From the NCBI GenBank assembly GCA_043813805.1, contig JBDRKR010000014.1, positions 1 to 19,845 of the forward strand: 19,845 nt of DNA. The letters run 5' to 3'. Position numbers and translations under genes: made by a program. This DNA is from 2-02-FULL-43-13 sp043813805 (lineage in GTDB: Bacteria > Patescibacteriota > Minisyncoccia > Minisyncoccales > MHMH01). Every line of letters starts with the position of its first letter. The stretch's first letter is position 1. The notes beneath the pieces are model-generated. The model was not told where the DNA came from and ran no database searches. It saw only the letters and a program-made list of their open reading frames with translations. Below, in pieces: positions 1-6,811 of this stretch.

Positions 1-357
1 GGCGGTTGTGGTAGTTTTGCCGTGCGTACCCGAAACAGCGATCGTAAAATATTCTTTGGTCAGTTGCCCCAAAGCTTCCGGATAACTTAAACATTTGATA
101 CCCAGTTTCTTGACCTGTTGTAGTTCGGGATTATCTTTGAGTACTGCCGGGCTATAAATCACCAAATCCGGTAAGGAGCTAAGCTCCCTGAATTTAAGGA
201 GCTTAGCTCCTTTTTTCTTGAGGGCGTTGGTGATTTCTGACGAAACCAAATCTGAGCCAGAAACTTGGTGGCCTTTGGCTAAATAGTATTGGGCTAAAGC
301 CGAAACCCCAATTCCGCCAATACCGATGAAGTAAATTTTTAGCTTTTTAGCGGGCAT
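1..357 (-). CDS. murC: UDP-N-acetylmuramate--L-alanine ligase MurC, N-terminal part (runs off the window)
   Basis: MurC adds L-alanine to UDP-N-acetylmuramic acid in the cytoplasm, the first step of the peptidoglycan peptide stem. Only the first 119 residues are present; the gene leaves the window at base 1. Seen: a Rossmann glycine-rich start IYFIGIGGIGVSALAQYYL (about residues 8-26), VIYSPAV near residue 70, and the Mur-ligase ATP-binding loop GTHGKTTTT near residue 110. ATG at 357-355 overlaps the end of the upstream thpR by about 19 bases, so the two are co-transcribed and probably translationally coupled; there is no Shine-Dalgarno site. Residues about 49-62 (AKLLKFRELSSL) are encoded by a palindromic repeat also found inside trmD, and stand where other MurC proteins have an ordinary variable loop. 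Identity is secure. Confidence 0.95.
   Translation of the reverse strand, partial: MPAKKLKIYFIGIGGIGVSALAQYYLAKGHQVSGSDLVSSEITNALKKKGAKLLKFRELSSLPDLVIYSPAVLKDNPELQQVKKLGIKCLSYPEALGQLTKEYFTIAVSGTHGKTTTTA
173..212. repeat. Paired GGAGCTWAGCTCC palindromic element inside murC
   Basis: Two units, AAGGAGCTAAGCTCC (173-187) and AAGGAGCTTAGCTCCTT (196-212), lie 8 bases apart. Each is nearly self-complementary and the two are inverted copies of each other. The same paired element occurs in trmD at 15853-15896. It is read in frame and contributes ELSSL-type residues. Confidence 0.85.
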
Positions 358-851
358 GATTCTAAAATAGCATAATTCGGTCCGGCTTTTTTCAGTCGGC
401 TTTCCATCACCTCAAGGGAGTTTATTTCAAATCCCAAATCGATTTCGCGCAAGACCTCCGGTCTTTCTTCCGGTTCGATTCTTCGCCACTCCCATATTTT
501 GATTCTGCCCAAAGTGATGTGCGGAATCAAATTCAGTTCGGCGATTTTTTCGCCGGTGACCCAAATCATTCGGGGCGGTATTTTTTTGGGAGGGCCATAG
601 CTTATTTTATCAAGAGCGATTGTAAACGGTTTATGTTTTTTGGCAAATTCCTCGGTGTCTTGGCAGGCTTTCATCAGCTCTTGCTCTGAAAGGTTTCCCA
701 AAAACTCCAAAGTGATGTGCAGGTTGTCTTTTTTCGTCCACCTGATCGGCGAAGGCTGTTGGAAAAGCCCTTCGATCTTTTTTTGGTAGCCTATTAATTG
801 ATCTTTGACGTCTTCGGGCAGATTGATGGCGATAAAAACCCGGTGCATCAT
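339..851 (-). CDS. thpR: RNA 2',3'-cyclic phosphodiesterase (2H phosphoesterase, ThpR/LigT family)
   Basis: Members of this family hydrolyse or form 2',5'-linked or cyclic phosphate RNA ends using two His-x-Thr motifs. Seen: MHRVFIAINLPEDVK start, first motif HITLEF (His about residue 45) and second motif HITLGRI (His about residue 111), giving 170 residues from the ATG at 851. Tandem ATG codons at 851 and 848 leave the exact start open; 851 sits 10 bases after a GATAAT box and would suit a leaderless message. The stretch between WVTGEKIAEL and IPHITLG is about 20-25 residues shorter than usual, so a helix that normally precedes the second motif seems deleted, without a visible frameshift. 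It is divergent from the radical SAM gene and overlaps murC downstream. Confidence 0.88.
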   Translation of the reverse strand: MMHRVFIAINLPEDVKDQLIGYQKKIEGLFQQPSPIRWTKKDNLHITLEFLGNLSEQELMKACQDTEEFAKKHKPFTIALDKISYGPPKKIPPRMIWVTGEKIAELNLIPHITLGRIKIWEWRRIEPEERPEVLREIDLGFEINSLEVMESRLKKAGPNYAILESCPLKS

Positions 852-855
852 ATTT

Positions 856-884
856 TTGAATATTATCACAAATTGGGTTAAAAT
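856..884 (+). promoter_or_regulatory. Promoter of the radical SAM gene (leaderless)
   Basis: TTGAAT (856-861), a 17-base spacer, then TAAAAT (879-884). Only 7 bases separate the -10 box from the ATG at 892, so transcription should begin at or next to the start codon. The opposite strand has a GATAAT box (867-862) 10 bases before thpR, so the 40-base gap is a back-to-back promoter. Confidence 0.65.
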
Positions 885-891
885 TAAACAA

Positions 892-1770
892 ATGAAAGAG
901 GCTCATCTTTATCAAAAATTTAAAGACAAGGCGGTGAAATGCCAAAATTGCGCTCATTATTGCACGGTGCTCCCCGATAAGCGCGGGATTTGCGGTGTCA
1001 GGGAAAACATAAACGGGGAATTTTATGCTTTAAACTACGGTAAATTGGTCGCGTGCCAAATCGATCCGATTGAGAAAAAACCGCTTTACCATTTTTTATC
1101 AGGCACTTACTCCTTATCAATAGCCGCTGCCGGGTGCAATTTTGCCTGCTTAAATTGCCAGAATTGGCAGATTTCTCAAAATCCTAAGCCCCAAAAATCG
1201 GTTGCCGGTGAAAACGTTGAGCCAAAAGAAATCGTTGAGATGGCTTTGAAGAACAATTTACCCAGCATTTCTTACACCTACACAGAGCCCGCCATTTTTT
1301 CCGAATATGCCCTGGATATAATGAAAATAGCCCGTCAAAATGGATTAAAAAATGTTTGGGTGACGAACGGTTTTTGGTCCAAGGAATTATTTGATACGGT
1401 TTCTCCTTATTTAGATGCGGTTAACGTTGATCTCAAAAGTTTCGAAGAAAACTTTTATAAAAAAATCTGCCAGGGAAGGCTGGAGCCGGTCCTGGACACC
1501 CTTAAAGGATTAAAAAAGAAAAACATCTGGATTGAAATAACGACGCTCGTTCTCCCCGGTCTTAACGATCAGGAAAAAACATTCAAAGATATCGCCGGAT
1601 TCATTAAAAAAGAGCTGGGGTCAGAAACCCCTTGGCACGTATCCAGGTTTTTCCAAGATGTTTCCTGGCGATTAAAAGACCTGCCCGATACTTCGACAGA
1701 AACCATCAAGAAGGCGTGCCGGATCGGCAAAGAAGCAGGTTTGAAAAACGTGTATGCGGGCAATATGTAA
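892..1770 (+). CDS. amrS: AmmeMemoRadiSam system radical SAM enzyme, C-terminally short
   Basis: A radical SAM protein related to pyruvate formate-lyase activases that occurs with MEMO and AMMECR1 partners; I know of no established reaction. The 292 residues begin with a cysteine cluster (C17, C20, C24, C34 in CQNCAHYC and GICGVREN), followed by the iron-sulfur motif CNFACLNC (C82, C86, C89) and conserved blocks SYTYTEP, NVWVTNGFWS, AVNVDLKSF and PWHVSRFF. Upstream in-frame codons to 805 are rejected because they lie inside thpR on the other strand and homology begins at MKEAHLYQKF. The protein ends at NVYAGNM, where family members as I recall them continue with a Cys-rich NTYCPxCG-like tail; that tail is missing and a terminator follows at once. 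MEMO and AMMECR1 genes lie 0.8 and 2.4 kb downstream. Confidence 0.92.
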   Translation: MKEAHLYQKFKDKAVKCQNCAHYCTVLPDKRGICGVRENINGEFYALNYGKLVACQIDPIEKKPLYHFLSGTYSLSIAAAGCNFACLNCQNWQISQNPKPQKSVAGENVEPKEIVEMALKNNLPSISYTYTEPAIFSEYALDIMKIARQNGLKNVWVTNGFWSKELFDTVSPYLDAVNVDLKSFEENFYKKICQGRLEPVLDTLKGLKKKNIWIEITTLVLPGLNDQEKTFKDIAGFIKKELGSETPWHVSRFFQDVSWRLKDLPDTSTETIKKACRIGKEAGLKNVYAGNM

Positions 1771-1797
1771 AAAAGGGACCATTGCCGGCCCCTTTTA
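1771..1797. terminator. Bidirectional terminator between convergent genes
   Basis: AAAAGGGACC, loop ATTGCC, GGCCCCTTTT: a stem of 9 pairs with one mismatch, flanked by A and T runs. It sits between the radical SAM stop and the stop of the convergent ORF218, so it can serve both. Confidence 0.75.
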
Positions 1798-1805
1798 CTT
1801 ACGTT

Positions 1806-2462
1806 TCAAATACTTAAACACCTTTCTATGTCTGAAAAGAATATTTCCTTCTCTTTCTCGGCCATTGCTCCCAAATTAGGCAGTTGGTTATCAAGACCCA
1901 TGAGAAACAGATAAACCAGATAAGGTACGGCTTCGCGATATGTCTGGTTGACGGTAATGTCATTCATAATAGCCCCCAGCCAACCGAGCCAGTTCGGATT
2001 GATTTCGTGCATTGTTTGTTCTGTTTCTGCCAGTGCGTCCAGACTCCAGTCCCGTTTAAGCGCTTTAATTTCCCTAGGTTTCAAAAACGGGATTCTTTTT
2101 GCCGACAAAGCCAGAGGTTGAATGGCTAAAGCCAGGAGTTTTCCGTAAATATCCAGGTCGTAAACCATTTTTTCCAGCTGTTTTCTCTTTATTTCTTTTC
2201 TCCTGTCTATCTCGGCGAGGCTGGAAACGCAATACCACTGAGAAAGCTTCAGAGCCTCGGCATAATAAGCCGGCGAATCATCTTCGAGTGTCTTCCTGAA
2301 AATGACTATCGGGCAATTTTCCTTCAGGCAGATCCGCGGTAAAAAGCCGGTAAAGAGAAGGGTTCTTTTCCTCCACAAGCAAAAATGAGAATTTTTACAG
2401 GCGTAAATTCTTCGCGACAAATCAAGTCCCGAGCTTAATTCTTTGTCCGAGATCTTTATCAT
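1806..2462 (-). CDS. Hypothetical protein ORF218 with a strong Shine-Dalgarno site
   Basis: I do not recognise this 218-residue protein. It is soluble by appearance. It has a Cys-containing N-terminal third (CKNSHFC, ICLKENCPIVIF, QWYCVSSL), a charged helical middle (about 84-112, EIDRRKEIKRKQLEKMVYDLDIYGK) and a helical C-terminal part with INPNWLGWLGAIMND (about 154-168). There is no signal peptide. ATG at 2462-2460 is preceded by GGGAGGTGG five bases away, a near-perfect Shine-Dalgarno sequence that almost all core genes here lack. It interrupts the AmmeMemoRadiSam genes on the opposite strand, suggesting insertion of a self-contained gene. Coding is supported by the ribosome site, the length and the shared terminator; the function is unknown. 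Confidence 0.7.
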   Translation of the reverse strand: MIKISDKELSSGLDLSRRIYACKNSHFCLWRKRTLLFTGFLPRICLKENCPIVIFRKTLEDDSPAYYAEALKLSQWYCVSSLAEIDRRKEIKRKQLEKMVYDLDIYGKLLALAIQPLALSAKRIPFLKPREIKALKRDWSLDALAETEQTMHEINPNWLGWLGAIMNDITVNQTYREAVPYLVYLFLMGLDNQLPNLGAMAEKEKEIFFSDIERCLSI

Positions 2463-2475
2463 AATCCACCTCCCT
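2452..2475 (-). promoter_or_regulatory. Shine-Dalgarno site of ORF218
   Basis: Reading leftwards, AAGGGAGGTGGATT precedes the ATG at 2462. The GGAGGTG core would pair perfectly with a standard 16S tail CACCTCC, a tail not present at the normal place in the 16S gene of this window. Confidence 0.7.
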
Positions 2476-2520
2476 TCTTTTTTATCTTAAATATTAAGTT
2501 TTTCGAGAGCTGTTCTTCTA

Positions 2521-2529
2521 TGGTATGAT
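2521..2529 (+). promoter_or_regulatory. Extended -10 promoter of the MEMO operon (leaderless)
   Basis: TGGTATGAT forms an extended -10 element (TGn plus TATGAT at 2524-2529), with only a weak -35 match (TTTCGA) upstream. Nine bases separate it from the ATG at 2539, so the mRNA should start at the initiation codon. Confidence 0.6.
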
Positions 2530-2538
2530 AAAAAAATC

Positions 2539-3165
2539 ATGTCGGCAATACTCTTCGCTTCCATTTGTCCACACCCCCCGATAATTCTTCCTTCGGTCGG
2601 TTCAAAAGAAGACAGGAATACAGCCAAAAAGACGATTGACGGTCTTAATTTTTTAGCCGTTAAAATGAAAGAGGCTAAGCCTCTTTCACTGATTATTTCG
2701 TCGCCGCACACTGAGTGGGGTTTTGACGTTCCCCTATTTTTTCTCGCCCCCAAATTTAAGGGAGAAATTAAGCAGGTTTTAATCGGTTCCGAATCCCCTG
2801 CTTTTTATTTCGAAGAAGGCAGGAAAATTTACAGGGAAATAATTGTTCGAGCGGGAGGCTCAAATAAAATTGCTTTGATCGCATCAGGCGATCTGTCCCA
2901 CTGCTTGAAGAAAGAGGGTCCCTACGGTTTTCATCCTCACGGCCTAAAATTCGATCGGGACGTGATTAAATATTTAAAAAATAAAAACATTGGCGGGTTA
3001 TTAAAATTAGATGAGGATTATCCCGAAGCGGGCGAGTGCGGGTTGCGCTCCATTTGCTTTATCTTAGGAATACTGGAAGAATCAAAAATAAACTACAAGC
3101 CCGAAGTTATCTCTTACGAAGGGCCCTGGGGAGTAGGATACCTCGTCGCTAATTTTAAATTATGA
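2539..3165 (+). CDS. MEMO-family (LigB-like extradiol dioxygenase fold) protein, AmmeMemoRadiSam protein B
   Basis: MEMO proteins share the fold of class III extradiol dioxygenases and bind metal with two His and, in human MEMO1, a Cys. The 208 residues keep the expected positions: ICPHPP (H12), ISSPHTEW (H57), SGDLSHC (D118, H121), GPYGFHPHG (about 128-135) and GECG (C167). Partner genes for the radical SAM and AMMECR1 components are nearby, which supports the system assignment over a catabolic dioxygenase. The mRNA appears leaderless. The stop overlaps the rlmN start as ATGA (3162-3165), a sign of translational coupling. Residues 42-51 (KMKEAKPLSL) come from a palindromic repeat that recurs at 13558. 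The chemical role of the system is unknown to me. Confidence 0.9.
   Translation: MSAILFASICPHPPIILPSVGSKEDRNTAKKTIDGLNFLAVKMKEAKPLSLIISSPHTEWGFDVPLFFLAPKFKGEIKQVLIGSESPAFYFEEGRKIYREIIVRAGGSNKIALIASGDLSHCLKKEGPYGFHPHGLKFDRDVIKYLKNKNIGGLLKLDEDYPEAGECGLRSICFILGILEESKINYKPEVISYEGPWGVGYLVANFKL
2662..2686. repeat. GAGGCTAAGCCTC palindrome within the MEMO gene
   Basis: AAAGAGGCTAAGCCTCTTT (2668-2686) is a near-perfect palindrome. With its left flank AAAATG it is almost identical (one mismatch) to the intergenic copy at 13558-13582. It is read in frame. Confidence 0.75.
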
Positions 3166-4184
3166 ATTTTAAAGAAATAATCAAAATCTTAGAAAAAGAA
3201 CCGGCTTTCCGCTTAAAACAAATTAAGAAAGCGGTTTTTGATGATTTAATTGAGGGTTGGGCAGGAGCCACTACCCTGTCTCTTGGGTTGCGGCAAAAAT
3301 TGGAATCAATATCGCCTATATATGAATTGACGGTGGAAAAAGAATTAACCTCAAAAGACGGTGGAACTTCCAAGGTTCTTCTCTCGGCGCAGGACGGCTC
3401 GAAAATAGAGGCCGTGTTAATGAGACATGGGTCAACGGATTCACCGCTCACAGGACGGAGCACGGTTTGTATTTCTTCTCAAGTCGGCTGTTCGGTTGGT
3501 TGCGAGTTTTGCGCTACGGGTCAACTTGGACTCAAGAGAAACTTATCCGACTGGGAAATGGTGGAGCAGGTTCTGTTTTTCGCCAAGATTTTAAAGAAAA
3601 AACAGAAAAGAGTTGATAACGTTGTCTTTATGGGCATGGGCGAGCCGTTTCTTAATTACGACAATGTCTTGAGCGCCGTAAAGATAATTAACGACCAGCA
3701 CGGCCTTAACTTGGGCGCGCGTCATATCTCCATTTCAACTTGCGGGGTCGTTGAAGGCATCAAGAGATTCACCGACGAGGATCTGCAGGTAAATTTGGCG
3801 ATTTCTTTACATGCAGCCAATAATACTTTGCGATCAAAACTGGTGCCTTTGAACAAAAAATATTCCATTGAGGCGATTTTAACGGCCGTTGACGAATATA
3901 TTAAAAAAACAAGAAGAAAGGTGATGTTCGAATATTTAATGATTGCCGGAGTAAACGACAGCGAGAAAGACGCCAGGGATCTGTCGAAGCTCCTTAAAAG
4001 GCCTTTGTGTTTTGTTAACCTGATATCTTATAATCCCATCGGACATTCTGATTTTAAATCGTCTTCGGCTGTCCAAATCAAAAAGTTTAAAGAAACTCTG
4101 GAAAGGTTCGGCGTTTTTGTTACCCAGCGCCATGAATTCGGCAAAGAAATTAAAGGCGCCTGCGGGCAACTCGCCGGCAAATAA
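3162..4184 (+). CDS. rlmN: 23S rRNA (adenine(2503)-C(2))-methyltransferase RlmN
   Basis: RlmN methylates A2503 of 23S rRNA (and A37 of some tRNAs) by a radical SAM mechanism through a methyl-cysteine intermediate. The 340 residues contain the cluster motif CSVGCEFC (C110, C114, C117), the upstream mechanistic Cys in TVCISSQ (C103, seven residues before the cluster as in E. coli), VVFMGMGEP (about 154-162), ISTCGV, and the C-terminal methyl-cysteine in GACGQL (C334). All expected catalytic residues are present and the length is normal. It is coupled to the MEMO gene by an ATGA overlap, and the AMMECR1 gene starts 2 bases after its stop, so a rRNA/tRNA methylase sits inside the AmmeMemoRadiSam cluster. 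Confidence 0.97.
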   Translation: MNFKEIIKILEKEPAFRLKQIKKAVFDDLIEGWAGATTLSLGLRQKLESISPIYELTVEKELTSKDGGTSKVLLSAQDGSKIEAVLMRHGSTDSPLTGRSTVCISSQVGCSVGCEFCATGQLGLKRNLSDWEMVEQVLFFAKILKKKQKRVDNVVFMGMGEPFLNYDNVLSAVKIINDQHGLNLGARHISISTCGVVEGIKRFTDEDLQVNLAISLHAANNTLRSKLVPLNKKYSIEAILTAVDEYIKKTRRKVMFEYLMIAGVNDSEKDARDLSKLLKRPLCFVNLISYNPIGHSDFKSSSAVQIKKFKETLERFGVFVTQRHEFGKEIKGACGQLAGK

Positions 4185-4185
4185 T

Positions 4186-4704
4186 ATGAATCCATACGTT
4201 TTATTGGCCAAAGAGGCCGTAGAAAATTATATCGGAGACAGAAAAGTTATCGAATCGCCTAAAGACTTGCCCAAAGAGTTTTTTGAAAGAAAAGCCGGGG
4301 TTTTTGTGACGATTGAAAAAGAGGGCCGATTAAGAGGGTGCATCGGCACTTATCTGCCGGTGAGAGACAATATCGCTGAAGAAATAATCCACAATGCTAT
4401 CGCCGCAGCCACCGAAGATTATAGATTTGGAGCGATTAAAAAAACGGAACTCCCCCGTCTTTCATATAGCGTTTATCTTCTTAATAAACCTGAGAAGATA
4501 TCGGATATCGCCGAGCTGGATCCTAAAAAATTTGGTATAATTGTCAAAGCCGGGGAAAAATCAGGGCTTTTATTGCCGGACCTGGAGGGAGTCAATACCG
4601 TGGCAGAACAAATTTCCATTTGCTGTCAAAAAGGAGGCATTATGCTCAAACAAGAAAACGTCGAGATTTATAAATTCACGGTGGAAAAATATGAAGAAGA
4701 TTAA
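4186..4704 (+). CDS. AMMECR1-domain protein, AmmeMemoRadiSam protein A
   Basis: The AMMECR1 family occurs in all three domains of life; its biochemical role is not established to my knowledge. The 172 residues carry the hallmark LRGCIGTY (about 49-56), followed by NIAEEIIHNAIAAATEDYRF (62-81) and LPRLSYSVYLL (89-99), where the family has its conserved helix and strand. The ATG at 4186 follows the rlmN stop by one base; upstream in-frame codons lie within rlmN and are rejected. No Shine-Dalgarno site is seen. It belongs to one operon with MEMO and RlmN and overlaps the next gene by 14 bases. Confidence 0.94.
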   Translation: MNPYVLLAKEAVENYIGDRKVIESPKDLPKEFFERKAGVFVTIEKEGRLRGCIGTYLPVRDNIAEEIIHNAIAAATEDYRFGAIKKTELPRLSYSVYLLNKPEKISDIAELDPKKFGIIVKAGEKSGLLLPDLEGVNTVAEQISICCQKGGIMLKQENVEIYKFTVEKYEED

Positions 4705-5158
4705 AAAACAAAAAACGAAGAAACCCTTCGATGCCGCTCAGGGCAAGGAAACCGATATTCAAGAAATCGTCAATCATTATTTTTATACCAAGGGGCTGAA
4801 TTTAGAACAGATTAAAGAGGATGCTAAAAAGAAAAAGATCATTTATTCCAGGTTTACCCGTCCCGCAAAGCAGATTTTGACGCTAGCCGGTTCCGTCAAA
4901 AACGCTAAAATGGCGATTGATAAGGTGGCCGAATGGGCCAAGTCCCGCGGCCTGGATTACGCCATTGAAACCGTCTTCAAAAAATGGCTGGAATTAGACA
5001 GATTGAAGCCCAAGGAAATCATCAAGAAGCCGTACTATCGGAACAATCCCATGGTTTGGTCCAAAACCAAAAAGAAGTGGTACGTGATTGACAGCGAGGG
5101 CAATTGGCTGGAATTTGCAGCCAGGGAGCGGGACATCGAATGGCGCCTTGATAAATAA
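4691..5158 (+). CDS. Hypothetical protein with a repeat-derived segment near its N-terminus
   Basis: A 155-residue basic protein I cannot name. It has a Lys-rich start (MKKIKKQKTKK), then a segment FDAAQGKE (about 13-20) encoded by a dispersed TTCGA-type repeat, then a helical middle (ILTLAGSVKNAKMAIDKVAE) and a C-terminal part rich in Trp and Tyr (NNPMVWSKTKKKWYVID, NWLEFA). No membrane span is seen. The basic, aromatic composition could suit nucleic acid binding, but that is a guess. The start at 4691 overlaps the AMMECR1 stop; TerC follows 21 bases later. Longer in-frame starts lie inside the AMMECR1 gene and are rejected. The operon position argues for a real gene. Confidence 0.75.
   Translation: MKKIKKQKTKKPFDAAQGKETDIQEIVNHYFYTKGLNLEQIKEDAKKKKIIYSRFTRPAKQILTLAGSVKNAKMAIDKVAEWAKSRGLDYAIETVFKKWLELDRLKPKEIIKKPYYRNNPMVWSKTKKKWYVIDSEGNWLEFAARERDIEWRLDK
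4724..4748. repeat. TTCGA..GCTCAGGGCAAGG dispersed repeat in coding sequence
   Basis: The stretch from CCCTTCGA to CAGGGCAAGG is a member of a widespread small-repeat family recognisable by the peptide FDxAQGK. Related, more diverged copies (CCTCGACA..CTCGGGGCAA on one strand or the other) lie at 13950-13973 and 18657-18680. It is inserted in frame. Confidence 0.6.
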
Positions 5159-5179
5159 TCAGATTAATTTTTAAATAAA

Positions 5180-6106
5180 ATGCAAACACTTCATTTTTTT
5201 TGGCTGTTATTTGGCGTTTTTATTCTTGGCGCCAGTTTTTTTGATCTTTATTGGCAAACCAGAAAGAAACAGAAATTTTCCCTAAGAAGGGCGGCTTTTT
5301 GGACCGTGGTCTGGATATCTCTGGCTCTCCTCTTTAATTTTTTAATCTATCTTTTTATGGGGCCGGAAAAGGCTCTGGAGTTCCTGACCGCTTATTTGCT
5401 GGAAAAATCTTTAAGCCTGGACAACCTTTTTGTTTTTTTGGTCATTTTCTCTTACTTTAATCTAAGCATTTCCTTCCAGCAGAAGGTCTTAAAGTGGGGA
5501 ATTTTAGGAGCTTTCTTAATGAGAGCCGCTTTTATTTTCGGCGGTATCTGGCTGTTGCAAAGTTTTCATTTTTTGTTTTTTGTTTTCGGAGGATTTCTGG
5601 TTTTTAGCGGGATAAAGCTTTTCTTCCAGAAAGAAGAAAAAGTTCAGCCGGAAAAAAATCTCTTCTTAAGATTTGTTAAAAAAATCGCGCCTATTAGCGA
5701 CGATCACGCGTGCTCCAGTTTTTTTCAAAAAGTAGGTGTCAAAAGGTGCATCACTCCCCTATTTGTGGTGCTGCTTTTAATCGAGAGTTCCGATTTAATT
5801 TTTGCCATCGATTCGGTGCCGGCGGTTTTGGCTATAACTGGAGATCCTTTTATCGCCTATACCTCTAATGCCTTTGCCATTTTGGGTTTGAGAGCTCTTT
5901 ATTTTTTGATTGCCGGTTTTTTGCCCAGATTCATCTATTTGAAGAAGGGCGTAATGTTGCTATTGGTTATTGTCGGACTTAAAATGATTTTGAGCCAGTG
6001 GTGGCACATCCCGATTGCCATCACTTTACTTTCAATTTTATTTGTTTTAACATTTTCAATAGTACTTTCATTAATTAAAAAGAAACCACATGTTAACATC
6101 CAGTGA
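5180..6106 (+). CDS. TerC/Alx-family integral membrane protein
   Basis: TerC-family proteins are multi-span membrane proteins; Alx of E. coli exports manganese, and others are tied to tellurite resistance or metal loading of exported proteins. This 308-residue protein has about eight to nine hydrophobic spans and the two family signatures: EKSLSLDNLFVF (about 75-86) and IESSDLIFAIDSVPA (about 201-215), whose acidic residues lie in the membrane core, then SNAFAILGLRALYF. The length is normal. No yybP-ykoY manganese riboswitch fits in the 21-base gap before it. It is fifth in the MEMO operon, and efp begins inside its last 17 bases. The substrate cannot be read from sequence. Confidence 0.92.
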   Translation: MQTLHFFWLLFGVFILGASFFDLYWQTRKKQKFSLRRAAFWTVVWISLALLFNFLIYLFMGPEKALEFLTAYLLEKSLSLDNLFVFLVIFSYFNLSISFQQKVLKWGILGAFLMRAAFIFGGIWLLQSFHFLFFVFGGFLVFSGIKLFFQKEEKVQPEKNLFLRFVKKIAPISDDHACSSFFQKVGVKRCITPLFVVLLLIESSDLIFAIDSVPAVLAITGDPFIAYTSNAFAILGLRALYFLIAGFLPRFIYLKKGVMLLLVIVGLKMILSQWWHIPIAITLLSILFVLTFSIVLSLIKKKPHVNIQ

Positions 6107-6653
6107 TTTAAGAAAGGGAGTCCGAATTCTTATCGACGGCGAGCCGTACGAGGTTTTAGATTCCAATCCGATGAAAAAAGCCCAGCGCAGGGTGGTAATG
6201 CAAACTAAACTCAAGAGCTTGCTTACCGGTAATGCTTTGGACAGGAATTTCCATCAGGGCGATGTTTTTGAGGAAGCCGAAATGTCGAAGCTCAGCTCAA
6301 AATTTCTTTACACTCATCGGGGGGTCTATTTTTTCTGCGAAGAAAAAAATCCTTCCAAGAGATTTGAATTAAGCGAGGTATTATTGGGAATTCAGGCCAA
6401 ATTCTTGAAACCGAACGAGATTGTTGACGCTATTATTTTCAACGAAAAAATTGTCAGTATTTCTCTGCCGATTAAAACCAAATTGAAGGTTACCGAAGCT
6501 CCGCCCGGTGTTAAGGGCGATAGCGCCCAGGGGGGCACTAAAATTGTGACCCTTGAAACAGGAGCGCAGGTTTCCGTTCCCTTATTTGTGGAAGAGGACG
6601 ACGTTATTGAAGTCAACACCGAAACCGGAGAATACGCAAGAAGGGTTGAATAA
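6090..6653 (+). CDS. efp: Elongation factor P
   Basis: EF-P binds the ribosomal E site and helps peptide bond formation at polyproline stretches. The 187 residues show the three-domain layout: KOW-like N-terminal domain with VLIDGEPYEVLD-type sequence (about 13-24), central domain, and the C-terminal signature TEAPPGVKGDSAQGGTK (about 135-151). The tip loop that carries the modified Lys in E. coli (KPGKG) reads PMKKAQRR here; aligned on KLKSLLTG, the modified position is Gln32, with Lys29-Lys30 a few residues earlier. Its ATG overlaps the terC stop by 17 bases in another frame, and it is the last gene before a strong terminator. No EF-P modification gene is seen in the window. Confidence 0.96.
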   Translation: MLTSSDLRKGVRILIDGEPYEVLDSNPMKKAQRRVVMQTKLKSLLTGNALDRNFHQGDVFEEAEMSKLSSKFLYTHRGVYFFCEEKNPSKRFELSEVLLGIQAKFLKPNEIVDAIIFNEKIVSISLPIKTKLKVTEAPPGVKGDSAQGGTKIVTLETGAQVSVPLFVEEDDVIEVNTETGEYARRVE

Positions 6654-6678
6654 AACATTCTTCACACAACAATCAGCA

Positions 6679-6736
6679 GATGTCGGGAGGTCGGATCTCA
6701 AACATCGCGAGACTTGTTGATATCGGAGATCAACAA
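6679..6736 (+). other. Hairpin-rich 3' region after efp
   Basis: TTGTTGAT (6714-6721) and ATCAACAA (6729-6736) form an 8-pair hairpin with a 7-base loop. Before it, GGGAGGTCGGATCTC resembles a degraded copy of the GGAGGTCGG palindrome at 18811-18835. No gene is seen. It could be the efp 3' UTR or a repeat remnant. Confidence 0.4.
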
Positions 6737-6738
6737 AC

Positions 6739-6776
6739 AAAAAATCACCCTGAGCAGTTTGAATGGGTGATTTTTT
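6739..6776 (+). terminator. Terminator of the MEMO-efp operon
   Basis: AAAAAATCACCC (6739-6750), 14-base loop, GGGTGATTTTTT (6765-6776): a perfect 12-pair stem with a T run, a textbook intrinsic terminator. Being symmetric it could act both ways. Confidence 0.9.
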
Positions 6777-6803
6777 GTTCTAAATAAACCTTCGTTGTAT
6801 AAT
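6775..6803 (+). promoter_or_regulatory. Promoter of the PP2C-like gene (leaderless)
   Basis: TTGTTC (6775-6780), 17-base spacer, perfect TATAAT (6798-6803); the ATG at 6812 is 8 bases further on. The -35 box overlaps the T run of the preceding terminator. Confidence 0.7.
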
Positions 6804-6811
6804 AAAGTAAT

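Noticed and set aside
805..891. A longer N-terminus for the radical SAM protein
   Set aside because: It would overlap thpR on the opposite strand, and the family start and promoter both point to 892.
5159..5179. A yybP-ykoY manganese riboswitch before terC
   Set aside because: Only 21 bases separate terC from the upstream gene and no such motif is present.
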